A stretch of 64,000 nucleotides of DNA, taken from the NCBI GenBank assembly GCA_002748755.1, contig PDTD01000011.1:55274-119273 (forward strand), in the 5' to 3' direction. The number at the start of each line of letters is the position of its first letter. Positions within the stretch are counted from its first letter, which is position 1. The translations under genes and the position numbers were made by a program. Below are positions 16,779 through 25,302 of the stretch, piece after piece. The notes below the pieces were generated by a model, which was not told where the DNA came from, searched no databases, and was given only the letters and a program-made list of their open reading frames with translations. The DNA comes from Desulfobulbus propionicus (lineage in GTDB: Bacteria; Desulfobacterota; Desulfobulbia; Desulfobulbales; Desulfobulbaceae).

Positions 16779-18029
16779 TTATCTTTTGAGGTTGATGAGT
16801 TCGCCAAGCATCTCATCAATCGTGGATATAATTTTCGAGTTGGCTTGAAAGCCTCTTTGGGTCGCGATCATTTTAACGAATTCCTGGCCCATGTCCACAT
16901 TGGATTGTTCCAAGGAGTTGCTATAGATACGGCCTAGCTCTGGTCCGGCGAGACCGATACGTATCTGTCCAGCATCTTCCGTATATTCATACTGATTGGA
17001 ACCGACAAGGTTGAGTCCTCCAGGGTTTTGAAATTTAGCCAGTACCAGCTGGGCGATATAGACGGCCTCACCGTTGGAGTATGTGGCGATAACGATACCT
17101 GCATCACCAATGCCCACATTGGTTAATTCACCGGATGCGTAGCCATTCTGATCCTCACCGATGACCACCGATTCGCTGTCATATTGGGTACAGTCAAAGG
17201 TGATGGCTAGAGGTTGGTTTACTGCAGAGCCGTTTCCCCAGTCCGCGATAACGACATTGTTGACCACCTTTGCGGGCAGGTTACCGTCTGGATCAAAGAC
17301 CATGTTGGGCAGGGCGGTGAATGAGGCCGCATCGGCGTCAAGGGTATACCCCGATGCCCAGGTATTGGTGGTCGCGTCCACCAGCCGCCAATACACGGTG
17401 ACCAAATGGTCTTTCCCGAGACTGTCAAATATGGTACTGGTAGCGGAATAATTATAGGAGTCTACATTATCGGGGTCGATATCTGCGGCTGCCCCCCCCA
17501 GCTGCTCCGAGGCTGCATCCAGATTGGTGGTAAAGGTGAGTTCTGAGGTGGCGTTCGCTTCTATCAGACCAACATCTTCAACCCGTATGTTTCCAGGATC
17601 TGCGGGCAGCAGTTCACCGTTTTCATCAAATCCTTTGCCTTGGACAACGTATCCCTCGGGATTCACCATGTAGCCCTCTTCATCAAAACGAAAGGAGCCT
17701 GCCCTGGTATAATACATGGTGTCGTTGGAAAGCTCACTGACAATGAAAAAGCCCTCACCTTCAATGGCCACATCCGTATCCAGGGTAGTGGTTTCAAAGG
17801 TGCCCTGACTGAAGATATTGTCAACCGTTGAAAGACCAACACCTCTTCCCACCTGGGAGGTTCCTCCTGATCCGAAAACAGAACTGGAGAGCAAATCGGA
17901 GAAAACGGTTCGCGAGCCCTTAAAACCGATCGTATTGGTGTTCGCAAGATTGTTGCCGATGACGTTCATTGCCTGCGAGTTGGTATTGAGCCCGCTGACA
18001 CCGCTATACATTGCACTTTGAATACCCAT
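16779..18029 (-). CDS. flgE: Flagellar hook protein FlgE
   Basis: FlgE builds the hook. The 416-residue protein has the axial-protein N-terminus (MGIQSAMYSGVSGLNTNSQA, then GNNLANTNTIGFKGSRTVF), the block FETTTLDTDVAIEGEGFFIV, a variable middle region that forms the surface D1/D2 domains, and the C-terminus LEQSNVDMGQEFVKMIATQR followed by FQANSKIISTIDEMLGELI. Length is close to the enterobacterial FlgE. It lies 50 bases after flgD, the hook cap gene, as usual. Confidence 0.95.
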   Translation of the reverse strand: MGIQSAMYSGVSGLNTNSQAMNVIGNNLANTNTIGFKGSRTVFSDLLSSSVFGSGGTSQVGRGVGLSTVDNIFSQGTFETTTLDTDVAIEGEGFFIVSELSNDTMYYTRAGSFRFDEEGYMVNPEGYVVQGKGFDENGELLPADPGNIRVEDVGLIEANATSELTFTTNLDAASEQLGGAAADIDPDNVDSYNYSATSTIFDSLGKDHLVTVYWRLVDATTNTWASGYTLDADAASFTALPNMVFDPDGNLPAKVVNNVVIADWGNGSAVNQPLAITFDCTQYDSESVVIGEDQNGYASGELTNVGIGDAGIVIATYSNGEAVYIAQLVLAKFQNPGGLNLVGSNQYEYTEDAGQIRIGLAGPELGRIYSNSLEQSNVDMGQEFVKMIATQRGFQANSKIISTIDEMLGELINLKR

Positions 18030-18079
18030 TCGTACCTCCTCAGTGGGTTATCCAGTGGATAATTGATTGGTTTGAGTCC

Positions 18080-18892
18080 TTACACAGAGCTCTCCTGCAG
18101 AGCATCAACTACGTTTTCAATTATCCCCGCGCCGTCCGTTGCCGCAGAGAAAGCGTCCTCTGGTGTTTTTTCACCACCTGCTTCGTCGTCCTCTGACATT
18201 GCAGTATAGGTTGCATTGCCGGAGCCCTGATATGCTCCATGCACCTCATTGATGGAGTATGCGCCGCTCACCGTGACCAGGAGGGGCTCAAGGCCGTTCA
18301 GGTCCACCTCGGTGACTGTGCCTCTAACCAGGGGTGATACTGTAGTGCCGGTGGCGTCTCCATCTGTTGTGGCTTCGATGACCAAGGTGTAGGTTCCAGG
18401 TTCGACCTCCTCGCCTGAGTGGTCCTTGCCGTCCCAGGTCAGGAAGTGGGTCCCTTCTGAAGTGTCGAGGGCGCTCAGCGTGGTCACTGTCGTACCGAAC
18501 TGATCCTTGACGATAACTTCGGCGTCGGTGACTACTCCTTCCACGGAGTACCCGAGTTCAACGGGTTCCCCCTGGTACCTGAATTCCGAACCCTCTGCCA
18601 GAACCTCCTTGCCGATCAGAGAGAGAGCAGATATCCTCTGCGCATTGTTCTGGGCCGCAGCCAGTCCATCCATGGAGTCGTTCAGGTTAAAGAGTTGTTC
18701 CAACTCGCTGTATTGTGCCAGCTGGGAGGTGAATTCCGTCGCATCGGCCGGGTTTAGGGGATCCTGGTTCTGCAGCTGGGCCACCAGAAGGGTCAGGAAA
18801 TCTTCCTGTCCAAGGGTGTTGGTGCTGGTTCCGTGTGCCTGAGCGGTGCTCGTCGAAGAAGTCTGCTGGCTGATGGAGGAAATGTCTGTCAT
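18080..18892 (-). CDS. flgD: Flagellar hook cap protein FlgD
   Basis: FlgD caps the growing hook. The 270-residue protein has the N-terminal export/assembly motif LGQEDFLTLLVAQLQNQDPL followed by NPADATEFTSQLAQYSELEQ, and a C-terminal FlgD Ig-like and Tudor-like region (EYRYQG-type start, TFLTWDGKDHSGEEVEPGTY pattern). The last 50 residues (acidic, Gly/Ala-rich) extend beyond the usual end. It lies 13 bases after fliK and 50 before flgE. Confidence 0.93.
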   Translation of the reverse strand: MTDISSISQQTSSTSTAQAHGTSTNTLGQEDFLTLLVAQLQNQDPLNPADATEFTSQLAQYSELEQLFNLNDSMDGLAAAQNNAQRISALSLIGKEVLAEGSEFRYQGEPVELGYSVEGVVTDAEVIVKDQFGTTVTTLSALDTSEGTHFLTWDGKDHSGEEVEPGTYTLVIEATTDGDATGTTVSPLVRGTVTEVDLNGLEPLLVTVSGAYSINEVHGAYQGSGNATYTAMSEDDEAGGEKTPEDAFSAATDGAGIIENVVDALQESSV

Positions 18893-18905
18893 GATCCTGT
18901 CCTGT

Positions 18906-20639
18906 TTATGCTTTCACACTCAGAGTCTGATTCGAGGTCCACAGGGTCTCTTCTTCTTCCTCATGCAGGCTGAATACAGCCTGCCTGGAGGGTGAACGGT
19001 ATTCTTTCCCCAATTGATGACGGCCTTCATTGTGCTGGAAATGACTGCCATCGTATTGGCTATTGGCGGCAATGGTTATTTCGACCTCATGGAGAAAAAG
19101 TCCCTGCTGCTCCAGGGCTTCTCTCAGTCTGGGCAGATGTTTGTCCAGCGCCTCCTGTGCCTGGGGCGTCTGGGTGACGATGTGCGCACGGATAGTATCT
19201 TGATCCACCTTGATTTCCATACGCAGTGCACCCAGTTCTCTGGGATGCAGGCTCAAGGTAACAGAACCGCTTTCCAGGTGCCTGTTGGTGGTGAAAAAAT
19301 GGATGACCTGGTCCATGGCTGCATTTTCCGGGACAGTCGCTCCGGAAGGAAGACGCATCATGGCCGCTGTGTCCACCGGTACCCGCGTGGAGGCAAACGA
19401 GGATGCAGCGGATGATTCAAAGCTTAATAGCGTATATGGCGTGTTGTCGCTGAAAGGAGAATCTGCTTTGGTCAAGGGTTCTCCTGTGGCAGGTTTTCCC
19501 GTCTCTTTCTGGTTTGCCGTGTCGTTGGCAAGCTGTCCTTCCGAATCGGCCAGGACAGTTTTGGTTGGCTCATTGGGTAGGTTTGAATGGATGTATTTGC
19601 TGGTGGTGTCATGGTAGCGACCGCTTGGATCGGTAGTGGGCAGCGGGCCAGAGCCGATATGCTGGGTGGCGACTTCCTCCACCACAGAGCTTTGATACAC
19701 CGTAATGACCTGTCCCTCTTCCGTTTGGGTCACCATACCAGGGGTGGGGGAAATCTGACCATTGATGAGGTCGTTGCCGTTGGACCCGATGTTGCTCTTG
19801 AATCCTGCGAGGTGCAGTACTTTGGCCGCCCGAGCATGTTGGGGAGCAAGGTCGGAAAAGGTGGCTGACCACTGCATCATGGAATCCTGTCGGAAGGCTT
19901 CATCGGTTTGACTGTCTTGGGGAGCCGAGGTGGCAGCGCCAGAGAAGAACTTGGCGTTGCTCAGGACCTGCTGGAGCTGGGTTGCGGTCAGGGTGGGCTG
20001 CTGTGCTTTGATTTGGGTAACAGTTCCCTGGAGGTTCTGCTGTTTTGCTTCAGTCAACGCTTGGTGCTGCAGGGTTTCCGTGCTGGACCCAATCGCAGAT
20101 TGGGCTGTCTTTTGCTGGTGCTGATGGTCGCTGGATACTGTGGTTTGGGTGGATTTGAAAAGGGGATTGTCGTCAGTATCGTTTTCGGTCAGGATATCTT
20201 GGAGTATCTGTATGGGCGCTGTCTCAGCCTTGGGCAGAGGGTAGGCGGCTGCCTGTACAGAGGTTAGTACAACTGTTGTATCATTTGTTGCTGCCCATGC
20301 TGTCAGAGCGGGCCCGGCGGTCAAGGGAGAAGAGATGTTTGGCTGGGATGCCGTCCCTGGTCCTGCAGCAGTTGTTGACGGATCGAAACTGCTGGATTCT
20401 TCTGCAGTTTCCTGGCTGTCGGTTTCCGGGTTGACAGCGTTCGGGTTGACAGCGTTCGGGTTGACAGCGTTCGGGTTGGCAGCGTTCGGGTTGTTGGATT
20501 GTTTGGTTGTCTGGGCGGCAAGGTGGGAGGCAAAGGAACGCTCACTGATGCCCCCATCTTGCATGCTTTCAACGGGAGCCGTACCCACCGCACCGGTCGG
20601 GGCTATTGGATCACAAGCTGAAAAGGCAAACGTCTGCAT
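18906..20639 (-). CDS. fliK: Flagellar hook-length control protein FliK
   Basis: FliK measures hook length and triggers the FlhB switch. The 577-residue protein has a long, low-complexity N-terminal two-thirds rich in Gln, Thr, Ser and Ala and a conserved C-terminal domain (about residues 445-530): ESGSVTLSLHPRELGALRME, IRAHIVTQTPQAQEALDKHL and LREALEQQGLFLHEVEITIA. The N-terminal ruler contains a tandem NPNAV repeat (see separate feature). Long variable FliK rulers are normal. It is 9 bases after the motE-like gene and 13 before flgD. Confidence 0.9.
   Translation of the reverse strand: MQTFAFSACDPIAPTGAVGTAPVESMQDGGISERSFASHLAAQTTKQSNNPNAANPNAVNPNAVNPNAVNPETDSQETAEESSSFDPSTTAAGPGTASQPNISSPLTAGPALTAWAATNDTTVVLTSVQAAAYPLPKAETAPIQILQDILTENDTDDNPLFKSTQTTVSSDHQHQQKTAQSAIGSSTETLQHQALTEAKQQNLQGTVTQIKAQQPTLTATQLQQVLSNAKFFSGAATSAPQDSQTDEAFRQDSMMQWSATFSDLAPQHARAAKVLHLAGFKSNIGSNGNDLINGQISPTPGMVTQTEEGQVITVYQSSVVEEVATQHIGSGPLPTTDPSGRYHDTTSKYIHSNLPNEPTKTVLADSEGQLANDTANQKETGKPATGEPLTKADSPFSDNTPYTLLSFESSAASSFASTRVPVDTAAMMRLPSGATVPENAAMDQVIHFFTTNRHLESGSVTLSLHPRELGALRMEIKVDQDTIRAHIVTQTPQAQEALDKHLPRLREALEQQGLFLHEVEITIAANSQYDGSHFQHNEGRHQLGKEYRSPSRQAVFSLHEEEEETLWTSNQTLSVKA
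20427..20492 (-). repeat. 15-bp tandem repeat inside fliK (NPNAV units)
   Basis: About 4.4 copies of a 15-bp unit read on the plus strand as CGGGTTGACAGCGTT (first copy with GGCAGCG). On the coding strand they give NPNAA followed by three NPNAV units and NPE at residues 50-71 of FliK. The copies are almost identical at DNA level, which suggests recent expansion by slippage. Each unit gain or loss keeps the frame. Confidence 0.9.
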
Positions 20640-20648
20640 AAGAAGAGG

Positions 20649-21164
20649 CTACCGGGTTTCGTCAAGAGTTGAAAAGGCGGTGGTCAAGGCCGCAGCTTTT
20701 TCACGGCTCAGGTTATTCATTATTTTGGCTGCTGTTTTGATCTTCATCTGTTTCAGTAGGGAAACCGCCAGGTTCTGGTCCAGGCTGTCAAAAATCTTGG
20801 CCGCTTTTTCCGCTGACATTTTTTCGTACACCTTGCTGAGTTCATTGATGCGCTGCTGCTCCACAGCGTCTTTTTCCGCAAGAAGCTTTTCCAGGGCCTC
20901 TCGCTGCTGTCGGAGCTGGCTGAGTTTCTTATCGACCTCGGTTTCTAATCTCTTTAGTTCCTTTTTTTTGTTTTCAACAGCCAACCGTTCTTGTTCAAAG
21001 GTGCTTCGCTCTTGCTCCAGGGCTGTGAGTAACCTTCGCTCCTCAACCGACGAGTATTGCGGCTCCTGCTCGGTTGCATAGGCGGAGGCTTGCAGCCAAG
21101 GCAGATAGAGGGTGAGTCCCAGGCTCAAGAGAGCTATCAGTGGACGGATCATAGGGTGCATCAT
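20649..21164 (-). CDS. MotE-like flagellar chaperone (signal peptide, coiled coil, MgtE-N-like domain)
   Basis: The protein (about 171 residues from the ATG at 21164, 4 bases after the fliJ stop) has a signal or membrane segment (MIRPLIALLSLGLTLYLPWL), a long coiled coil rich in Glu, Lys and Gln (LLTALEQERSTFEQERLAVE onwards), and a C-terminal helical domain KVYEKMSAEKAAKIFDSLDQ, AVSLLKQMKIKTAAKIMNNL. This matches the MotE family, which stabilises MotC or other stator/flagellar partners, and its MgtE-N/FliG-like C-terminus. The open frame extends 24 codons upstream, overlapping fliJ, without support. Function by analogy. Confidence 0.75.
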   Translation of the reverse strand: MMHPMIRPLIALLSLGLTLYLPWLQASAYATEQEPQYSSVEERRLLTALEQERSTFEQERLAVENKKKELKRLETEVDKKLSQLRQQREALEKLLAEKDAVEQQRINELSKVYEKMSAEKAAKIFDSLDQNLAVSLLKQMKIKTAAKIMNNLSREKAAALTTAFSTLDETR

Positions 21165-21168
21165 AGGC

Positions 21169-21609
21169 TTACCGGTCAGGAATTTTATGGAAGAGCACAG
21201 CAAGTTCATCAAGCATGAGCCGTTCCTTTTTATCAAGATGCCGTTTGTAGGCGCTATTTTGTTGCTCCTTCATTTTTTCCATGATTGTACGATCTGTACT
21301 GGTTTGAAGTAGCTTGTTTCTGCAGGAAACGGTGCGGAGGTGGAGGTCGGAGAGATTTTGTTCAGCTTTTTTGATATTGCCCTTGACCACCGCGATCCAG
21401 TTCTCAATGAGTTCAAGCTGGTGAACCGAAATGCCTTGGCCATACAATGTCTGCAACTGCTGATAGAGTCCTGTGAGTTCCTGCTTGTGGTCTGCAAGAA
21501 TCTGCTTTGCCTGCTGTTCTTTTTCCAGGGCAGCGAAAAGGGCCTGCCGGGCTGTGTCTTCAGCCTGCTGTCTGATTTTGAGGACTGTATCCAGTCTAAA
21601 AGGGCGCAT
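21169..21609 (-). CDS. fliJ: Flagellar export chaperone FliJ
   Basis: FliJ is a coiled-coil component of the export ATPase complex, located in the FliI ring and contacting FlhA. The 146-residue protein is almost entirely helical: MRPFRLDTVLKIRQQAEDTA, ALFAALEKEQQAKQILADHK, and a second helix with RTIMEKMKEQQNSAYKRHLD. This is the standard antiparallel coiled coil start (F-LDTVLKIR-Q) of FliJ. Family identity is also supported by its position between fliI and the motE-like gene. A degenerate repeat copy separates it from fliI. Confidence 0.88.
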   Translation of the reverse strand: MRPFRLDTVLKIRQQAEDTARQALFAALEKEQQAKQILADHKQELTGLYQQLQTLYGQGISVHQLELIENWIAVVKGNIKKAEQNLSDLHLRTVSCRNKLLQTSTDRTIMEKMKEQQNSAYKRHLDKKERLMLDELAVLFHKIPDR

Positions 21610-21644
21610 AGAGGAGGCGTATAACCTTGGTTGGAGTTTTTTTG

Positions 21645-21766
21645 CCCGAATTTTTCATCAGGGCTGACCTTTGGTGCACATTTTCCTGAAATGTGCACAT
21701 GAACAGTACATATATCTGTTTTTGCCTGTTTTTTCAATGAGACAGAATATCCATGAGAAAGTCAGA
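21645..21766 (-). repeat. Dispersed repeat copy 5 (degenerate), flush with the fliI stop codon
   Basis: A remnant of about 122 bp between fliI and fliJ. It begins CCCGAATTTTTCATCA, and its right part reads ATATCTGTTTTTGCCTG then TTTTTTCAATGAGACAGAAT and CCATGAGAAAGTCAGA, matching the end of reverse-orientation copies. The next bases TTA (21767-21769) are the fliI stop TAA on the minus strand. The centre is replaced by a perfect palindrome (next feature). Confidence 0.75.
21674..21698. promoter_or_regulatory. Perfect 10-bp inverted repeat in the fliI-fliJ gap
   Basis: GTGCACATTT, loop TCCTG, AAATGTGCAC: a perfect 10-bp stem with a 5-base loop. No uridine run follows on either strand, so it is not a standard terminator. 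It could be an RNA processing site, an operator or simply part of a degraded repeat. Other repeat copies do not have it. Confidence 0.6.
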
Positions 21767-23173
21767 TTAGTGATTGGATCTTTTCTTCCTGCGTTCAATG
21801 GAGCGTCTGCCCGGTTTTCGCCTGTCCGTGCCTGTCCGGTCGCTGACCAGTTCACCCAGTGCCTGAATGGAATCATCCAGGGAACAGGCCTCATCCATGC
21901 CTTGATTGAGAAACGCATTTATGGCATCAATTCGCTTGATGGCATAATCGATCTGGGGGTTGCTTCCGGCGGCATAGGCGCCAATATTGATCAGGTCCTC
22001 CGACTCGTTGTAAACAGCCATGACCCCACGTGTACGACCCGCCAGTTCAAGATGCCGGGGACTGACAATGTCTCGCATCACGCGGCTGGTGGACATCATA
22101 ACATCAATGGCCGGGTAGTGGTTCTTGGCAGCCAGTGACCGGGAAAGAACAATGTGCCCGTCCAGTATGGAACGAACGGAATCAGCGACCGGTTCTGTCA
22201 GGTCGTCCCCGTCCACCAGAACCGTGTAGAGGCCGGTGATAGAGCCCTGGCTTTTGAATTTTCCCGCTCGTTCAAGCAGTTTTGGCAGGGTGGCGAAGAC
22301 AGAGGGCGTATAGCCTTTGGTGGTGGGAGGTTCACCAATGGCCAGGCCTATCTCTCGCATGGCCATGGCGAAACGGGTGACCGAATCCATCATCAAGAGG
22401 ACATTCTGCTGCTGGGCGCAGAAGTACTCTGCGATTGCCGTTGCCAGGTAGGCTCCGCGCATCCGTAACAGGGGCGGCTGGTCAGATGTGACGGCAATGA
22501 TTACAGAACGGGACAGTCCCTCGCTGCCCAGATCTCGCTCGATGAACTCGCGGACTTCGCGTCCACGTTCACCGATCAGGGCGATGACATTGATGTCGGT
22601 CTTGGCATACTTTGCCATCATACCAAGGAGCACACTCTTTCCTACCCCGGATCCTGCCATGATGCCCATACGCTGACCTATCCCGCAGGTGATCATGCCG
22701 TTAATCGCCCGGACACCGAGGTCAAGAGGCGTTTCTATGGTGTCTCGGAGCATGGGGCCGGGGGGAGAGGCATACAGGGGGTGCTGGTGTTGCAGGTGCA
22801 GGGGAGGACCGTCATCTACCGGTTCACCCATTCCATCTATGACCCGGCCTAAAAGATTGTGACCAACATGGATCGAAGCATGCTGGGATTTTACTCGGAT
22901 CAGTGACCCCGGCCCCAGCCCTCGAATTTCACCTAAAGGCATGAACTGTGCCTGGTTGTTGGTATAACCAACTATTTCAGCGTTGATGGGTTCTCCCCCA
23001 TGAAGGGGGGAAATTTCACAGAGTGATCCAATGGAAGAAATATCGCAGGTCCCTTCAATGACCAAGCCGACGATCCGGGTTACTTTACCATAGACGTCGA
23101 GGGGAGAAAAATTATCCAGGATGGTGGGGTTGGGTAAAACCATGTCGGCGTGGCTCTCCTGTTGTTGATGCAT
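21767..23173 (-). CDS. fliI: Flagellum-specific ATP synthase FliI
   Basis: FliI is the ATPase of the export apparatus. The 468-residue protein has an F1-beta-like fold with P-loop GIMAGSGVGKSVLLGMM (about residues 169-185), VIALIGERGREVREFIERDL, LLMMDSVTRFAMAMREIGLA and the PPTTKGYTPSVFATLPKLLE segment. The C-terminus has an extra basic tail (RKPGRRSIERRKKRSNH). The first ATG (23173) lacks a good ribosome binding site; an alternative at 23143 (MVLPNPTILD) has AGGAG 12 bases upstream. It is 12 bases after fliH, and its stop abuts a repeat remnant. Confidence 0.95.
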   Translation of the reverse strand: MHQQQESHADMVLPNPTILDNFSPLDVYGKVTRIVGLVIEGTCDISSIGSLCEISPLHGGEPINAEIVGYTNNQAQFMPLGEIRGLGPGSLIRVKSQHASIHVGHNLLGRVIDGMGEPVDDGPPLHLQHQHPLYASPPGPMLRDTIETPLDLGVRAINGMITCGIGQRMGIMAGSGVGKSVLLGMMAKYAKTDINVIALIGERGREVREFIERDLGSEGLSRSVIIAVTSDQPPLLRMRGAYLATAIAEYFCAQQQNVLLMMDSVTRFAMAMREIGLAIGEPPTTKGYTPSVFATLPKLLERAGKFKSQGSITGLYTVLVDGDDLTEPVADSVRSILDGHIVLSRSLAAKNHYPAIDVMMSTSRVMRDIVSPRHLELAGRTRGVMAVYNESEDLINIGAYAAGSNPQIDYAIKRIDAINAFLNQGMDEACSLDDSIQALGELVSDRTGTDRRKPGRRSIERRKKRSNH

Positions 23174-23185
23174 GACCGAGACAAT

Positions 23186-24004
23186 TTACCGATCGTCTCG
23201 GTCGGTCTCCAGTCCTTGTCCCAGCGGTGGTGTCTCTTCAAGGAGAAACTTTTTGGCCTTTTCCAGTTGTGCGGCCACGGTTGCATCCACCAGACAGGTT
23301 TTGGAATCAAGGAGACAACCTCCTCGTTCTATGGTGTTGTCGGGTTTCAATATAATATGCTGCAGCTCACTCGTTCTGCTCAACAGACCAGGCAGCATCT
23401 CCTCTATTGTCTGTATGTCTTCAGGGTGCAGACTGATGATGTACTCCTCACTCTCGATGGCTTTTTCTATGGCCATTTCCACCGTATGAGCGATGAGGTT
23501 ACGGCCTGTATCCAACTCCATGTCAACAATTTTTTGGGTCAGATTGATGGCGGTATTGATAATTTCTTCCCGGCATTGGATGAGGAGTGTCGTCCGGAGT
23601 GTGTCGATTTTTTGACAGGCGGTCTCCAGTGCTTGGACGGTTGCGGCAAATCGACTTTGGAAATGCTGACGGGCATCAGCGGCACCTTGATTGTAGGACT
23701 CTTCCTTAACCGCTTCAATATCAACCGCAGGTTCGGGGGGTACATGGTCATCAGAGGCAGGGGCAGGTGAAGAGAGCATCGGTTCCTGCGGCTTTGGTGG
23801 CTGCCCAGGGGCGACTGTATCAAGGGGAGAGGGCATGGGTTCTTCTTCGCATGCTTCTGTTTCCTGTTTGGCTTCTGTGGTATCAGTATCCGGCTCTTCG
23901 TGGTCATCAGACGACCATGGTGGGACTATTTCTTTTCTGACCAGATTGGTTGGCTGAAAAAAAGAGTCGTTATGAAATATTTTAGACGAGCTCATCAGCA
24001 CCAC
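23186..24004 (-). CDS. fliH: Flagellar export regulator FliH
   Basis: FliH holds FliI in check and tethers it to the C-ring. The 272-residue protein has an N-terminal FliN-binding stretch with Trp/Pro, an acidic Pro/Glu-rich linker, and the FliH/YscL C-terminal domain: QGAADARQHFQSRFAATVQA, LLIQCREEIINTAINLTQKI, DTGRNLIAHTVEMAIEKAIE and IERGGCLLDSKTCLVDATVA, the last being the typical FliH motif. The start overlaps fliG by 23 bases; a start three codons later (MSSSKIF, 23995) is equally possible. Confidence 0.88.
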   Translation of the reverse strand: MVLMSSSKIFHNDSFFQPTNLVRKEIVPPWSSDDHEEPDTDTTEAKQETEACEEEPMPSPLDTVAPGQPPKPQEPMLSSPAPASDDHVPPEPAVDIEAVKEESYNQGAADARQHFQSRFAATVQALETACQKIDTLRTTLLIQCREEIINTAINLTQKIVDMELDTGRNLIAHTVEMAIEKAIESEEYIISLHPEDIQTIEEMLPGLLSRTSELQHIILKPDNTIERGGCLLDSKTCLVDATVAAQLEKAKKFLLEETPPLGQGLETDRDDR

Positions 24005-24995
24005 CCCTACCCAGGACCAGTTTTCCCTCTTCTTCCATTTTCATAGCTATCTTGACAATGGTCTGCTGCATTGCTTCTACTTCAGAAAGACGCACAGGCC
24101 CCATGGTCTCCAGGTCGTCTTTGATCATGTCGGCTGCCCGCGCCGACATGTTGGAGAAAATTTTGTCTTTCAAGTCTTCGGAGGCGGTTTTCAAGGCCAT
24201 GGTGAGGGAGTCATTGTTCACCTCTCGCAGAATCATCTGCATGGACCGGCCGTCCAAGGCACAAAGGTCTTCAAAGGTGAACATAAGCTTACGGATATCC
24301 TCCACCATGTCCGGGTCAATTTCTTCCAGGTTTTCAAGGATGTCGGAGTCCAGGTTGTCGGCCATATTATCGAGGATATCGACTACTCTGGAGATCCCGC
24401 CCACCTGCCGTTGATCCTGGTCACCCACGACGACACCAACCTCCCGGTTCAAGGCTTCCTCTATCCGATCAATGACGTTTGGCGATACCGTGTCCAGGTT
24501 GGCAATACGGTACACGACATCGGCTCGCATCTCTTCAGGCAGGAGACCTATTATGGCGCTGGCATGTTCCGGCGTTTGGGTTGAAAGGACCAGGGCAACC
24601 GTCTGGGGGTGCTCCCGCTCCAGAAGCCCGGCAACCATCGTCGGCTGCATTTTGGCGACTGTTTCCAGGGGCCTGCCCTCTGTCCCTGAGACGAATTGTT
24701 TCATCAAGTTGGCGACGCGATCTTGGTCGCCAGAGCCGGCGATGGTTTTTTTGGCGAATTCCTGTCCTCGAACCACAAGGCCAGCCTGGGATTCGGTGGC
24801 CAGTTCGAAATCTTCGAGAACGCGCTGTTTGATATGTTCAGGGATATGTTCCACTGTGGCCATATAGCGGGTGAGCCGGAACACCTCTTCATCGGTGAGT
24901 TCCCGCATGATTGTTGTCGCTATTTCCTCTCCCAGACACATAAGGAGTATTGCTGCTTTCTTTACACCGTCGAGTTGTCTTTCTGCTGTGGCCAT
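23982..24995 (-). CDS. fliG: Flagellar motor switch protein FliG
   Basis: FliG is the rotor protein that interacts with MotA. The 337-residue protein has the N-terminal QLDGVKKAAILLMCLGEEIA, the middle EHPQ motif (LLEREHPQTVALVLSTQ, about residue 128) and the C-terminal torque domain with MFTFEDLCALDGRSMQMILR and the charged-ridge region SARAADMIKDDLETMGPVRL. Length is typical. Upstream, a 307-base gap to fliF contains a full repeat copy, so the fliF-fliG transcript crosses it or a new promoter is present. Confidence 0.96.
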   Translation of the reverse strand: MATAERQLDGVKKAAILLMCLGEEIATTIMRELTDEEVFRLTRYMATVEHIPEHIKQRVLEDFELATESQAGLVVRGQEFAKKTIAGSGDQDRVANLMKQFVSGTEGRPLETVAKMQPTMVAGLLEREHPQTVALVLSTQTPEHASAIIGLLPEEMRADVVYRIANLDTVSPNVIDRIEEALNREVGVVVGDQDQRQVGGISRVVDILDNMADNLDSDILENLEEIDPDMVEDIRKLMFTFEDLCALDGRSMQMILREVNNDSLTMALKTASEDLKDKIFSNMSARAADMIKDDLETMGPVRLSEVEAMQQTIVKIAMKMEEEGKLVLGRGGADELV

Positions 24996-25081
24996 ATGTA
25001 TGTGGTTAAACTTTGCTGTTGAATGGGCTGTCGAATGGACGAGATCTGCTGTTGAACATGCACAGTGTCAGACGACAATGC

Positions 25082-25302
25082 ACTCGAATTTTTCAAGATT
25101 CTTTTGGGGAAATTGAAAAATATAGCATAAAAATATTTTGTTGGAAAAGAAATGGTGTAGAGACAGTCTCTCCAATATGTTCCCTTAAGATCAGTGCATC
25201 CAGTACCATCTTCGGCAGCATTTTGGCAACACAGCCTCTCAAGGATAATGAGGTCCCAAAACTACCGAACCAGGCGCCGCCTGAGCTGATGAGAAATCCG
25301 GA
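25082..25302 (+). repeat. Dispersed repeat copy 6, flush with the fliF stop codon (variant II)
   Basis: A 221-bp copy between fliF and fliG. Left end CTCGAATTTTTCAAG, internal blocks ACCATCTTCGGCAGCATTTT and GAACCAGGCGCCGCC, right end GATGAGAAATCCGGA at 25302. The following TTA (25303-25305) is the fliF stop TAA on the minus strand. The left arm has the AT-rich variant (AATTGAAAAATATAGCATAA) shared with the copies at 3032 and 63291. Confidence 0.9.
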
